DNA of 64,000 nucleotides from JADCCX01 sp031431475. Its GTDB lineage: Bacteria; Pseudomonadota; Alphaproteobacteria; Rhizobiales; Beijerinckiaceae. The translations under genes were made by a program, and so were the position numbers. The notes below the pieces were generated by a model, which saw only the letters and a list, made by a program, of their open reading frames with translations, searched no databases and had not been told where the DNA came from. Below are positions 44,277 to 53,152 of the stretch, piece after piece (within the stretch, counting starts at the first letter, position 1; each line of letters starts with the position of its first letter). The stretch lies in the NCBI GenBank assembly GCA_031431475.1, contig JANPDL010000021.1, forward strand, positions 121,396 through 185,395, written 5' to 3'.

Positions 44277-45707
44277 CTAACCCAGCGCTTTAAGCGCCAG
44301 ATAATCCTTCACGATCCCGACAACGCCACGCGACAGCACCTCATCGAAGGCTTCGACGAAAGCGTCCACATGCTCCCGCGTGATCGTCAGCGGCGGCTCC
44401 AGGCGGATCACATTGCGGTTGTACTCTGTGAAGGCCACAAGCATGGCCTTGTCCTTCAACATCAATGCGCCAAAGAAACCGCAGAGCGAGCCTTTCAGCT
44501 TGTCATCCAGCAGCGCCACCATCTGCTTCAGGCCGAACGGCAGTGCCTGGCTGATGTCGTTGAACTCGACACCGATCATCAGGCCCTGCCCGCGCGCTTC
44601 CTTGAGCAGGCCGGGGTACTTCGTCACGAGTTGCTTCAGACGCATGAGCAGATAGTCGCCCTGCTCTGCCGCATTCTCGATCAGGTTTTCGTCATAGAGA
44701 ATATTGAGCGCCTCGATGGAGGTGGCGCAGCCCTCGCCGATCCCGCCGAACGTAGCGGGTGCATGCACCAGCGCTTTCTTCGGCACACCGTAAGCTTTCA
44801 TGAACACGCCACGTCGCGCGATCATCGCCGCCATCGCGGTCTTGGAGCCGCCCAGAGCCTTCGCCAGCGCCGTCACATCGGGCACGACGCCATGGTGCTC
44901 GAAGGCGAAGAAGCGACCGGAACGACCCATGCCGCATTGCACTTCATCCGCAATCCACAGCACACCATGCTTGTCGCACAGCACACGCAATCCCTGCCAG
45001 AAAGCGGTAGGTGCCTGATTGATGCCGCCGCCGCCCTGAATCGTTTCCAGCACGATGGTGCCGATCGACGGATCGCTCTCGAATGCCACACGAATGGCTT
45101 CGAGATCACCGAACGGCACACGCCGCGTGTTCTCTGTCACTTTGAATTGCTGGCGGTAGAGCGGACCATCGGTGATGGCCAGCGTGCCCTTGGTTTTGCC
45201 GTGGAAGGAATTCTCGGCATAGACGATGGTGGCGCGGTCAGGCCCCTGCGCCTGCTCGCAGATCTTCAGCGCCGCTTCCATCGCTTCTGATCCGGATGAC
45301 CCAAGGAACACCATGTCGAGATCGCCCGGTGCGATCTGCGCGAGGTTATGCGCCAACGCCGAAGCATATTGCGACATGAACGCCATGCAGATGTCCTGTC
45401 GGCTTTCTTCCTCGAACTTCTTGCGCGCCGCCACGATGCGCGGATGGTTATGACCAAAGGCGACAGAGCCGAAGCCACCGAAGAAATCGAGTATCTTCCG
45501 GCCGTTCTGGTCGATGTAGTAGACGCCTTCGGCGCGATCAATTAGCACCCGGTCGAAGCCAAGCAGGCCAAGGAAATGCAGCTGGCCCGGATTGAGATGA
45601 TCTGCCCAGAGCTTGCGCACATCCTTGAGACCAAGCTTCTTGGTCTCCTCAAGGGTGAGAAGCCTGGGGCGGTTGGGCAGGCGGGTCTGGTTCAGGGCTG
45701 CGGACAT
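44277..45707 (-). CDS. Class III (PLP-dependent) aminotransferase
   Basis: A 476-aa fold-type I enzyme of the ornithine/acetylornithine class. FLGSSGSEAMEAALKICEQA binds the cofactor phosphate, GVLWIADEVQCGMGRSGRFF provides the Asp that contacts the ring nitrogen, and VTALAKALGGSK the Schiff-base lysine. GAGGA precedes the ATG. It is 10 bp downstream of the SDR gene and ends 9 bp from the convergent GT-C gene. The substrate is unknown: it might be an aldehyde on a sugar or lipid, or an ordinary amino acid. Confidence 0.88.
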   Translation of the reverse strand: MSAALNQTRLPNRPRLLTLEETKKLGLKDVRKLWADHLNPGQLHFLGLLGFDRVLIDRAEGVYYIDQNGRKILDFFGGFGSVAFGHNHPRIVAARKKFEEESRQDICMAFMSQYASALAHNLAQIAPGDLDMVFLGSSGSEAMEAALKICEQAQGPDRATIVYAENSFHGKTKGTLAITDGPLYRQQFKVTENTRRVPFGDLEAIRVAFESDPSIGTIVLETIQGGGGINQAPTAFWQGLRVLCDKHGVLWIADEVQCGMGRSGRFFAFEHHGVVPDVTALAKALGGSKTAMAAMIARRGVFMKAYGVPKKALVHAPATFGGIGEGCATSIEALNILYDENLIENAAEQGDYLLMRLKQLVTKYPGLLKEARGQGLMIGVEFNDISQALPFGLKQMVALLDDKLKGSLCGFFGALMLKDKAMLVAFTEYNRNVIRLEPPLTITREHVDAFVEAFDEVLSRGVVGIVKDYLALKALG

Positions 45708-45717
45708 GTCTGTTTCC

Positions 45718-46719
45718 TCAGATCGCATTGACAGTTGTGGTGGCGGTCGCGGCTTTGCCCGCGCGGTACTCGCGGTAGGCCGCTTTCAGCATATCCTCGT
45801 CGCGGTGCATCGGCTTCCAGCCCAGGTCATTCCTGAGGGCTGTCGTATCCAGAATGCAGGTCTCGTCCGCGATCAGATACTGTTCGGGGTCCATGATCGG
45901 CATGTTGATCGCGTCAAGCGCGGTCAGCGTCAGCTTCACCAGCGATGCAGGCGTCGGCACAAGGAAAGACTTGCTGCCTGCCTCCGTGATCAGGTCACCC
46001 AGCAGCTTGCGGATAGGCGGCGGTGCGTCGGAACCAAGGTTGTATTCCTTGTTTGGGAAACCACCGCGCCACGCAGCCTGAGCCGCAGACGCACAATCAA
46101 AGACCGAGATGAATTGGTAGGGATTCTTGCCACTACCAATCATCGGAACTGGAAGATTCATGTCGATCAGTTTGAAAAGCTTGACCAAAATTCCAAGTCG
46201 CCCCGGCCCGATAATCAGCCGCGGGCGAAAGATTGAGATGCTGAAGCCTTTATCGCGCCACGCCATGCAAAGCTCTTCGGTCGCCAGTTTCGATTTGCCG
46301 TACTCGCCCAGCGGCTCCTTGCGGGCGCTTTCGGGCTTGGGAATGTCGTGCGTATGGCCATAGATCATGTCCGTTGTGAACTGCACGAGATGGCGCGCGC
46401 CGGTCTGCTCCATGCGGTCCAGCAGATTGACCACGCCGTAGTGGTTTACCGGCCAGAAGAACGCGTGCCGCTCAGCCCGTGTCACGATAGGCGACAGCAT
46501 CTTTGCCGCCATGTTGTAGACCGCATCACCCGGCTGGAAATCGAGCGCATCAAGCGTTTCCCGCCGACGGATATCGATCTCGACGAACCGCAAATTGGGA
46601 TGCGGCTTCAGATGCAGTTTCTGGATATCTGCCGCGACGACCTTTTCGCCCAGAGCCAATAGATCAGCCGCCAGTTGCCGTCCGACAAAACCATCACCGC
46701 CTATGATGAAATGACGCAT
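45718..46719 (-). CDS. NAD-dependent epimerase/dehydratase (extended SDR)
   Basis: A 333-aa extended short-chain dehydrogenase. IIGGDGFVGRQLAADLLALG is the NAD-binding Rossmann loop, and FTTDMIYGH followed by EYGKSKLATEEL gives the Thr and YxxxK catalytic set. It is typical of enzymes acting on nucleotide- or lipid-linked sugars. By position it could supply the reductive step (DprE2-like role) in making a lipid-linked pentose, but classical DprE2 is a shorter classical SDR, so this is only a possibility. Confidence 0.87.
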   Translation of the reverse strand: MRHFIIGGDGFVGRQLAADLLALGEKVVAADIQKLHLKPHPNLRFVEIDIRRRETLDALDFQPGDAVYNMAAKMLSPIVTRAERHAFFWPVNHYGVVNLLDRMEQTGARHLVQFTTDMIYGHTHDIPKPESARKEPLGEYGKSKLATEELCMAWRDKGFSISIFRPRLIIGPGRLGILVKLFKLIDMNLPVPMIGSGKNPYQFISVFDCASAAQAAWRGGFPNKEYNLGSDAPPPIRKLLGDLITEAGSKSFLVPTPASLVKLTLTALDAINMPIMDPEQYLIADETCILDTTALRNDLGWKPMHRDEDMLKAAYREYRAGKAATATTTVNAI

Positions 46720-46728
46720 GGTTCGACC

Positions 46729-47115
46729 TCAACTCAGGGAAATGAACACGGTGCCTGCCATGATCAGTGCAATGCCTGCAATGCGGGACGGACCCACATC
46801 TTCTCCGAAGACAAGGAAGGCATAGACCGCGACCACGACATAGGCGAGACTCAGGAACGGATAGGCAAACGACAGTTGCACGCGGCTTAGCACGACGAGA
46901 TGCGACGCCATGCTGACCACGAACAGGCTAAGGCCAGCGAAAACCCAGGGACTGAAAACAACTGAGAAGGCAGTACCGACGAGCCCGCTGATACCGCCAC
47001 TTCCGGTCGATAGCGAGCCAAACGACAGCATGCCCTTCTTCAACATGATCTGCGCCGCCGCATTCGTGAGAACGGTAAACAGGATCAAACCAATGGAAAG
47101 CGTCTTGGGGTTCAT
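46729..47115 (-). CDS. EamA/SMR-like four-helix transporter, possible lipid-linked sugar flippase (ArnE/ArnF-like)
   Basis: A 128-aa protein with four transmembrane helices and the EamA pattern near its end (FGEDVGPSRIAGIALIMAG). The small size and context resemble ArnE/ArnF, which flip undecaprenyl-phosphate aminoarabinose. First gene of the minus-strand trio flippase-SDR-aminotransferase. It may flip the lipid-linked pentose made by the convergent UbiA/DprE1 genes. A multidrug exporter of the SMR type is the main alternative. Confidence 0.75.
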   Translation of the reverse strand: MNPKTLSIGLILFTVLTNAAAQIMLKKGMLSFGSLSTGSGGISGLVGTAFSVVFSPWVFAGLSLFVVSMASHLVVLSRVQLSFAYPFLSLAYVVVAVYAFLVFGEDVGPSRIAGIALIMAGTVFISLS

Positions 47116-47396
47116 GTCAGGTGTTTACGCGCCACATTTGAAAAAAGAGTTCACTCCGTTCTTGGCCTCGCGGAATGCTCTTTCAGGTCCCGGCTATACC
47201 GTTTTCAGACCCTTTCTTCAAACAAGCTCTGGAAACAGCATTAGCAAAAAAGGTGAACTCCCCGAGACAAGGCCGCATGTCGTCATTCAAGCCTTGCTAT
47301 AGGCCGTGCACATTCTTCGATGCGCGAGGCGTATCCGGTTGCTCTTGATAACGGAAGCGGTGTGTCCGATGCTGCGCCCGACAAAAGGATGCACTC

Positions 47397-48347
47397 ATGC
47401 TTCACAGACGCAGTCTCCTGATTGGCAGCGCGGCAGCAACCGCAATGCTGCTATCTCTGCCAGCCCGCGCACAGGCCCCTGCCCTCGAATTCCTCACCGC
47501 AGGTCCCGGCAGCGCGTTCCTCCCGTATGGCGAAGGCGTTGCAAAAATCGTCAATGCAGCGGGCGTGGTCACACTGCAGATCGTGCAGACCAAGGGCTCT
47601 ATCGAGAATCTGTCGGCCGTCGAAGCTGCGCCCAACCGCATCGGCACGGCGTTCATCGGCTCGGCCTATGAAGCAATGAACGGCATCGGACCCTTTGCAG
47701 CCAGGAAACACAGTAATCTACGCGCCATTGCGCCGATGTACGAAACATCGTTCCAGATAGCCGCCAAAATCAGCAAGAGCATCCGCAAGGTTGCGGACCT
47801 TGCGGGTAAAACTGTTGGCGTTGGCCCTGCGGGTGGACCAGCGGAAGCCTTTTTCAAAGGGCTGATCGAAGTGACGGGACTATCAAATGTCACCATCGCC
47901 AACGGAACTTCTGCCGAACTTGAAGCGTCCTATCTCGCGGACCGCATAGATGCCTTCTGGCAAGGTGCAAGCATTCCAATTCCCGCTCTTGTCCGGATAG
48001 CCAATGCAGCTGATTCAACGGTCTTCGGACTGACGGACCCTGAAGTCGAGGCCATGCTCAAGCGCTTTCCCTATCTTGCAATCGGAGATGTCGCGGCCAA
48101 TGCCTACAAGGGCCAGCCGCAGGCAATCCGGTCGGTTTCGGCCTGGAACGTGATTGTGGCGCATGCCGGTCTGTCCGACGACACCGCCTACGCGCTCACG
48201 AAAGCGATCCTTGGCTCGGACGGCATCGCCGCTGCCACCAATGGTGCTGGTGCATCGACGATGGCAGCCAATGCAACCAAGAACAGGGTTGTGCCATGGC
48301 ATCCAGGCGCGCTGCGCTACCTGCGTGAAAAGGGCATTGCCGTCTAA
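47397..48347 (+). CDS. TAXI-family periplasmic binding protein (conventional, soluble)
   Basis: A 316-aa TAXI receptor of ordinary layout: signal peptide (MLHRRSLLIGSAAATAMLL, cleavage near ARAQA), then blocks LAGKTVGVGPAGGPAEAFFK and ASYLADRIDAFWQGASIP. AAAAGGA stands upstream of the ATG. Unlike the two proteins at 14-17 kb it has no membrane anchor at the C-terminus. No TRAP permease (fused DctQM) is nearby, so it must use one encoded elsewhere. A sugar-kinase-like gene follows 38 bp later. Confidence 0.88.
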   Translation: MLHRRSLLIGSAAATAMLLSLPARAQAPALEFLTAGPGSAFLPYGEGVAKIVNAAGVVTLQIVQTKGSIENLSAVEAAPNRIGTAFIGSAYEAMNGIGPFAARKHSNLRAIAPMYETSFQIAAKISKSIRKVADLAGKTVGVGPAGGPAEAFFKGLIEVTGLSNVTIANGTSAELEASYLADRIDAFWQGASIPIPALVRIANAADSTVFGLTDPEVEAMLKRFPYLAIGDVAANAYKGQPQAIRSVSAWNVIVAHAGLSDDTAYALTKAILGSDGIAAATNGAGASTMAANATKNRVVPWHPGALRYLREKGIAV

Positions 48348-48385
48348 CTGATCAAGCGTCATGACTGCGCCGGGGAGGACAGGCT

Positions 48386-49294
48386 TTGGCGCGTTATCTG
48401 GGTATTGATGTGGGCGGCAGCGCAACGCGCTGGCATTGCACGGATGAGGCAGGCGCTCCTGTTCTTTCCGGCTCGGAAAACGGCTTTTCCGGCCACATCT
48501 ACCGCCCCGATGTACTGGTGCGCGCAAAGAATTCAATAGAAGCGATGAGACGCCAGGTCGGGCGCGTCGATGCGATTGTTGCGGGCATAACCGGCCTTTC
48601 GCGGGAAACGCCTGAGGCCTTGCGTTTGCATGAACTTCTGACAGCATCATTTGAAACATCAGCCATCACCCTGATGAGCGACATCGAACTCGCCTGCCGC
48701 TCGGTCTTTGCGCGTGGCAAAGGCATTCTGGTCTATGCAGGCACCGGATCGATTGCGGCGCATGTCATGGCGGATGGCACCATCGTGACCGCAGGCGGCA
48801 AAGGCGTCCTGATCGACGATGCGGGCGGCGGCTACTGGATCGCGATCCGGGCGCTTCGGGCTATTCTGCGGGCAGAAGATACTCAACCGGGAAGCGGCTG
48901 GAGCACGCAGCTTGGCCAGGCCATGGCCGAAACGCTGGGTGGCAATGACTGGCCGTCCGTACGGCAGGCCGTCTATGGGAGTGAGCGGGGTGAGATCGGT
49001 ATGCTGGCGCTGCCTGTTGCGCATGCGGCTACTGCGGGCGATTCGTCGGCGCTGGCCATCTTGACCGACGCAGGGCGCGAACTCGCCAGCCTCGCCAGGA
49101 TGCTGGAGGGCCGTATCGGACTCCATCCCATCACCCTTGGTGGAAGGGCTTCGGCACTCCATCCAATCATTTTTGAAGGATTGCGCGATGCTTTGCCTGA
49201 CCGGAACATGTCTTTGAGGGAGATTGATGCTGCGGCAAGTGCGGCGCGGCTTGCTGCGAGGGGTCTATTATTCGCGGACCAGACACGCGCTTAA
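48386..49294 (+). CDS. BadF/BadG/BcrA/BcrD-type ATPase, N-acetylglucosamine kinase-like
   Basis: A 302-aa ASKHA-fold protein starting RYLGIDVGGSATRWHCTDEA (phosphate 1 loop), with ILVYAGTGSIAAHVMADGT as phosphate 2 region and GVLIDDAGGGYWIAIRAL after it. The length fits the GlcNAc-kinase-like branch instead of the benzoyl-CoA reductase activators, which need a cluster-binding Cys. The start is TTG, seven bases after GGGGAGG. It would phosphorylate an amino sugar, possibly from cell-wall recycling. Confidence 0.87.
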   Translation: MARYLGIDVGGSATRWHCTDEAGAPVLSGSENGFSGHIYRPDVLVRAKNSIEAMRRQVGRVDAIVAGITGLSRETPEALRLHELLTASFETSAITLMSDIELACRSVFARGKGILVYAGTGSIAAHVMADGTIVTAGGKGVLIDDAGGGYWIAIRALRAILRAEDTQPGSGWSTQLGQAMAETLGGNDWPSVRQAVYGSERGEIGMLALPVAHAATAGDSSALAILTDAGRELASLARMLEGRIGLHPITLGGRASALHPIIFEGLRDALPDRNMSLREIDAAASAARLAARGLLFADQTRA

Positions 49295-49392
49295 AAGATT
49301 GATTTTGCGATGCCCATGGCTTATGTGGCGCACAGCATGCCGTAAAAGGCTTTCGCTTTTTCTCCATATCGCAACATGCACAGGGATGTGAC

Positions 49393-49779
49393 TTGCCTAA
49401 GTTCAGCTTCAATAACTTCTCGGATCGCCAGACAACAGCGACCGAAGCCCGAAAAGCCCTTCTCGAAAAGTTCAAGAGCCGCCCGACAGAGGATGATCCG
49501 GAAGTGATCGCCCGCAAGGCCGAGCGCTCTGCAATCCTCAGGGCACGCGAAGAGCGCGAATCCGCTAAAGCTGCGACCAAGGCCGCAGAAGATGCGATCA
49601 AGGCCAGAATAAAGGCCGAGCGCGATGCTCAGGAAGCCGCAGAACGCGCGGCACGAGAGGCCCAGATCGAGGCCGAACGTGCAGCCCGCGAAGCTGCTCG
49701 TGCCAATCTCGTGACCCGCGCCATCATGGACCAGATGGACTGGAAGGCCCAGCGCCTCGCAGCCCGCAAGAAGCGCTGA
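49393..49779 (+). CDS. DUF6481 family protein (charged coiled coil)
   Basis: A 128-aa highly charged protein. It begins PKFSFNNFSDRQTTATEAR, then has a long Ala/Glu/Arg helix (about residues 45-110) that should form a coiled coil, and ends in a basic tail. The start appears to be TTG, with AGGGA upstream; no in-frame ATG would give the conserved N-terminus. A strong terminator follows 26 bp after the stop. Function of the family is unknown. Confidence 0.8.
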   Translation: MPKFSFNNFSDRQTTATEARKALLEKFKSRPTEDDPEVIARKAERSAILRAREERESAKAATKAAEDAIKARIKAERDAQEAAERAAREAQIEAERAAREAARANLVTRAIMDQMDWKAQRLAARKKR

Positions 49780-49805
49780 CGGATCAAGTCATCCTACAAG
49801 TATGC

Positions 49806-49834
49806 AAAACCGCCCGATTGGGCGGTTTTCTTTT
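49806..49834 (+). terminator. Rho-independent terminator after the DUF6481 gene
   Basis: AAAACCGCCC-GATT-GGGCGGTTTT followed by CTTTT: a GC-rich stem with a four-base loop and a T-rich end on the plus strand. The stem is symmetric and would also act to some extent on the other strand. Confidence 0.9.
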
Positions 49835-49854
49835 GGCAGATACAATCGCGCAAC

Positions 49855-49881
49855 AAAAAGGCCGGGCGGGTGCCCGGCTTT
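49855..49881 (-). terminator. Rho-independent terminator of the FadL-type gene
   Basis: On the minus strand AAAGCCGGGC-ACCC-GCCCGGCC is followed by TTTTTG. It begins about 30 bp after the stop of the outer-membrane protein gene and faces the terminator of the opposing DUF6481 gene. Confidence 0.85.
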
Positions 49882-49910
49882 GATGAAAATGTATTTGGCC
49901 TGATGTTTTA

Positions 49911-51296
49911 TCAGAACTTCTTGACCAGGGGGGCTGCAACCGGAGCCGGTGCAGGATTATCCCAGCGATACTTGAGCGAGAACGACACGATGTCGATGGA
50001 ACCCTTGGAGCGACCGTTGAACTGAGCGCCACCCGCAGCATAGGCAGGATTTCCGGCCGGATTGAAGGCGCTGCCAACGGGCACAATATCAACCCTGCCG
50101 CTCTTGATGAAGATGTGGCTGTAGCTCAGGTCCATTTCGAGCTTCTCGCTCCACTTGTAAGCCGCGCCCACCGAAAGCCAGGTGCGGTTGCCATCAAGCA
50201 CGCGCACGCCACGGTTCTCATCCTCGATCGGCGAGATCTCATAAGCGACACCTGCACGGAGTTTCCATGCATCATTAAGCTGATACTGAGCACCAAGTGC
50301 GAAGAACCACTCATCCTTGTAGCGGAAACCAAGACCTGTGATCGGTGCGCCGCTTGCGCGGTTCACGACCGGTGCGGTCGCAATACGGCTCCAGTTCGTC
50401 CATTGTGCCGTTCCGGTCAGGGTCCATTGATTGCTCAACTTCTGTGAAATACCCAGAGTTGCAATTTCAGGCAGATTCACATTCGCCTTGATCAGGCGGG
50501 ACGAGACAAAAGCACCGCCAGACGTCGCAACATCAATCTCGCCCTCAAGCGAATGGCGGATGTGCGAGCGATAGCCGAGGCTAATCTCGGTGCCATCCAT
50601 CGGCTTCAAGGTCACACCGGCAGTCCAACCTACGCCGTAGCCGTCGCCCTTGATCTTGACAGTGGGGACAGCGGCGAGTGCAGGAGCGCCCGGTGAGGCC
50701 GAGTTGAGGGTAACATTTAGCTGCTGCAGCGTGACGCCGAAGCCAAAAGCTAGCCAGTCAGTGGCCTTGATGCCGATTGTCGGAGTGACAGCAACGGCAC
50801 GCACAATTGTCGATGTTCCGTAAGCGCTGCCGGAGAAACCGCGCTCGACCTTGGTCCGGCTACCGAAAGGGGCACCGGTCTGGAGACCAAGCCAGATCAT
50901 GTTGTTGAGCTGATAAGAATTGTAGGAAGCCGTTGTCAGCGTGTCCTGGTTGATATTTCCAGAACCGATCTGCGGAACGTTGAACGGCGCACCAAGCAAG
51001 TTGGCTGCTCCGGTTGAGTTGGTCAGTCGATCCGTCGTAACCGAGGTATTTGGGGCAACAAAAGTGAAGTTGTATTCACTGCGGCGGCCTTCAAAGTTGG
51101 TCACGTTGGCCGGGTTCCAGAACATCGAGCCAAGACCGAAAACGCTCGTGCCAGCACCGGCGTAGGAAAAACCCTGTCCCGCAGAACTCTGCTGGCGGCT
51201 GGAGAAGCCAGCGGCCATGGCACTCGAAGCAGCCAGAGCAATCACGGCAGCCGATGATCCGGCGAGAAGGGCTTTGGTCAGGATTTTGCGGCTCAT
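49911..51296 (-). CDS. FadL/TodX-family outer-membrane transport protein
   Basis: A 461-aa outer-membrane channel for hydrophobic compounds such as long-chain fatty acids. Signal peptide MSRKILTKALLAGSSAAVIA with cleavage near SAMA|AGF. The mature N-terminus (AGFSSRQQSSAGQGFSYAGA, then SMFWNPANVT) is the FadL hatch signature with the NPA motif, and the chain ends in aromatic strands closing with VKKF. GAGGAAG precedes the chosen ATG; the ATG four codons upstream lacks one. It stands alone between its terminator and a divergent FAH-family gene. Confidence 0.92.
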   Translation of the reverse strand: MSRKILTKALLAGSSAAVIALAASSAMAAGFSSRQQSSAGQGFSYAGAGTSVFGLGSMFWNPANVTNFEGRRSEYNFTFVAPNTSVTTDRLTNSTGAANLLGAPFNVPQIGSGNINQDTLTTASYNSYQLNNMIWLGLQTGAPFGSRTKVERGFSGSAYGTSTIVRAVAVTPTIGIKATDWLAFGFGVTLQQLNVTLNSASPGAPALAAVPTVKIKGDGYGVGWTAGVTLKPMDGTEISLGYRSHIRHSLEGEIDVATSGGAFVSSRLIKANVNLPEIATLGISQKLSNQWTLTGTAQWTNWSRIATAPVVNRASGAPITGLGFRYKDEWFFALGAQYQLNDAWKLRAGVAYEISPIEDENRGVRVLDGNRTWLSVGAAYKWSEKLEMDLSYSHIFIKSGRVDIVPVGSAFNPAGNPAYAAGGAQFNGRSKGSIDIVSFSLKYRWDNPAPAPVAAPLVKKF

Positions 51297-51408
51297 GGGC
51301 TTCCTCAATTTTTGTTATCTTCGCTATACGCGAGTCTTGAGATTGGTTTCGATCTAAACCCTGCACGGGACAGGCTACCTAAGCAATGGGCGTACACTGC
51401 TTCCATCA

Positions 51409-51438
51409 TGGTTTCATTTGTGTTGAAGCATGAAACCA
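51409..51438. promoter_or_regulatory. Perfect 9-bp inverted repeat between FadL-type and FAH-family genes
   Basis: TGGTTTCAT and ATGAAACCA are perfect 9-bp arms separated by 12 bases. They lie in the 284-bp region between divergent genes, 113 bp before the porin start and 142 bp before the hydrolase start. This could be an operator for a dimeric regulator or an RNA hairpin. Nothing else clear is seen in this region. Confidence 0.45.
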
Positions 51439-51580
51439 GACTGGCGTTGCGGGATTGCAACACAATGCCGCCGCATTTCATCAAAACCGGCATTGATCCA
51501 GCGGTTGGTGAAATCTGCTGTTGCTGCTTCTGTGCAATTTGTCGCATGGTTTTATTCACGTTTTCGAGAGGTAGCCCGCA

Positions 51581-52429
51581 ATGAAACTTGTACGCTGGGG
51601 TAAACTTGGCAAGGAAAAGCCTGGAATAGTCGATCCAACGGGAAAGATCAGGGATTTGTCCGGCATTGTTCCGGACATTGCGGGCGCTGTCCTGTCGCCC
51701 GCTGGCCTTGCCAAGATTGCCAAGGCGAAAATCGACAAACTGCCTGTTGTGCGTGGCAAACCACGCCTCGGTGCGTGTGTCGGGAGCGTACCCAATTTCT
51801 ACGCGGTTGGTTTGAACTACGCCGATCACGCGGCAGAAACCGGCGCGGCGATCCCCAAGGAACCAATCCTGTTCAACAAGTCGACCTCGTGCATCATGGG
51901 GGCTAATGACGAAGTCATGATCCCCAAAGGTTCGAAGAAGACGGACTGGGAAGTCGAAATCGCCATCGTCATCGGCAGCCGCGCCTCCCACGTCACGCAG
52001 AAGGAAGCGATGGAGGTGATTGCCGGGTTCTGCATCTGCAATGACGTCTCGGAGCGCGAGTACCAGATTGAGCGCGGCGGCCAATGGATGAAGGGCAAGG
52101 GTTGTCCTACCTTCGGCCCCATCGGCCCATGGCTGGTGACGAAAGACGAGATCAGGGACGTGCAGAAGCTCGGCATGTGGCTCGATCTCAACGGCGAGCG
52201 TGTGCAGAACGGCTCGACGAAGACCATGATCTTCGGGATCAAGCACATCGTTTCTTATATGTCGCAATTCATGGAATTGCTGCCGGGTGACGTTATCACC
52301 ACGGGCACGCCGCCCGGTGTTGGCCTTGGCATGAAGCCGCCGAAGTTCCTGAAGCCGGGTGACGTGATGCGCGTCGGCATTGAAGGGCTGGGCGAGCAGA
52401 AGCAGCTCGTGACGGCCTGGCACGCGTAG
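51581..52429 (+). CDS. Fumarylacetoacetate hydrolase-family protein
   Basis: A 282-aa enzyme of the FAH superfamily, which splits C-C bonds in or hydrates diketo acids. VGLNYADHAAETGAAIPKEP opens the catalytic domain, DWEVEIAIVIG supplies two of the metal-binding carboxylates, and TGTPPGVGLGMKPPKFLKPG near the end is the usual lid region. Its start MKLVRWGKLGKEKPG and size fit the subgroup annotated as ureidoglycolate lyase-like or 2,4-diketo-3-deoxy-sugar-acid hydrolase. Given the sugar-acid dehydratase 1.7 kb away, the sugar-acid role seems likelier than purine catabolism. Confidence 0.88.
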   Translation: MKLVRWGKLGKEKPGIVDPTGKIRDLSGIVPDIAGAVLSPAGLAKIAKAKIDKLPVVRGKPRLGACVGSVPNFYAVGLNYADHAAETGAAIPKEPILFNKSTSCIMGANDEVMIPKGSKKTDWEVEIAIVIGSRASHVTQKEAMEVIAGFCICNDVSEREYQIERGGQWMKGKGCPTFGPIGPWLVTKDEIRDVQKLGMWLDLNGERVQNGSTKTMIFGIKHIVSYMSQFMELLPGDVITTGTPPGVGLGMKPPKFLKPGDVMRVGIEGLGEQKQLVTAWHA

Positions 52430-52439
52430 TTCTGGCGGA

Positions 52440-52829
52440 TTAACCCGTTGGCGCGTATTGCGCGATCCCGTTGCCGAACGACCAGTCCGGCTGCGTGTTC
52501 TCGCTCAGCCCGATCATGATATCCTGCGGTCGCATCCCGGCAGTCCGGGAAGCGATCTCTGTGATCTGCGCATAGAGAGCCCGTTTCTGGTCATTGGTCC
52601 GTCCGGCACGCAACGTGATGTGCACAATGACAGCATCTTTTCCACGCTCGATGTCCAGAAATGCCGGATCCATCACCAGATCACCCGGCCCATGTCGCGT
52701 GATGATCTGGAAGCGATCCGCCGCAGGCACATTGATCGTCACTACCATGGAATCATGCACGGCGGCACACAGCGCTTGCTGGCGCTCCGGGGTGAAATGA
52801 TCGGGAATGGAGATTCGAACGAGTGGCAT
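52440..52829 (-). CDS. Tautomerase-superfamily protein (4-oxalocrotonate tautomerase-like)
   Basis: A 129-aa protein that, after removal of Met, begins with Pro (PLVRISIPDHF), the catalytic base of the tautomerase superfamily. The sequence spans two beta-alpha-beta units, i.e. a fused length like the MSAD/cis-CaaD group (VHITLRAGRTNDQKRALYAQ starts the second half). It isomerises keto/enol forms of small acids. It ends 10 bp from the convergent hydrolase gene and follows a 67-aa gene by 12 bp. Confidence 0.85.
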   Translation of the reverse strand: MPLVRISIPDHFTPERQQALCAAVHDSMVVTINVPAADRFQIITRHGPGDLVMDPAFLDIERGKDAVIVHITLRAGRTNDQKRALYAQITEIASRTAGMRPQDIMIGLSENTQPDWSFGNGIAQYAPTG

Positions 52830-52841
52830 GGTCTCCTCCCC

Positions 52842-53045
52842 TCAGCCAAGTCTGGCGGCATAGCCGCGCATAACGGGTCTTGAGGCCTGCGGCTTCAGGC
52901 CCGCCGCAATCTGGGACCAGAACTGGCGCAAAGCCTTCCGGCGCTCGACCATCGCTATCTCCCTGTAAGCATCAACGTTGATGCTGCCATCCGGATGCCG
53001 CATCGGGGCGTTGTGGAAGGGTATGAACAAAGGTGCTTTCGTCAT
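52842..53045 (-). CDS. Small conserved hypothetical protein, first gene of the tautomerase unit
   Basis: A 67-aa basic protein (MTKAPLFIPFHNAPMRHPDG near the start, MVERRKALRQFWSQIAAG as a helix). I do not recognise it. GGAGAAAG six bases upstream of the ATG and its 12-bp distance to the tautomerase gene support translation. It is divergent from the LysR regulator, which probably controls it. Confidence 0.6.
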   Translation of the reverse strand: MTKAPLFIPFHNAPMRHPDGSINVDAYREIAMVERRKALRQFWSQIAAGLKPQASRPVMRGYAARLG

Positions 53046-53152
53046 CGTCTTTCTCCGGTTTCAATTAACTTCATCGACAGGTCTCTTGTATTTCATTCAT
53101 TTAAGAAGATAATTCGATCAATTGACTGCACTCTCATGAATTGAAATCACGA

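Noticed and set aside
44277..45707. Hopanoid aminotransferase HpnO
   Set aside because: It is a class III enzyme of suitable length, but no hopanoid (hpn/shc) genes are nearby; I left the substrate open.
47116..47396. Riboswitch or small RNA between the flippase and the third TAXI gene
   Set aside because: The 281-bp divergent region has A-rich tracts and short inverted matches (AGTTCAC/GTGAACT) but no recognisable riboswitch core or terminator.
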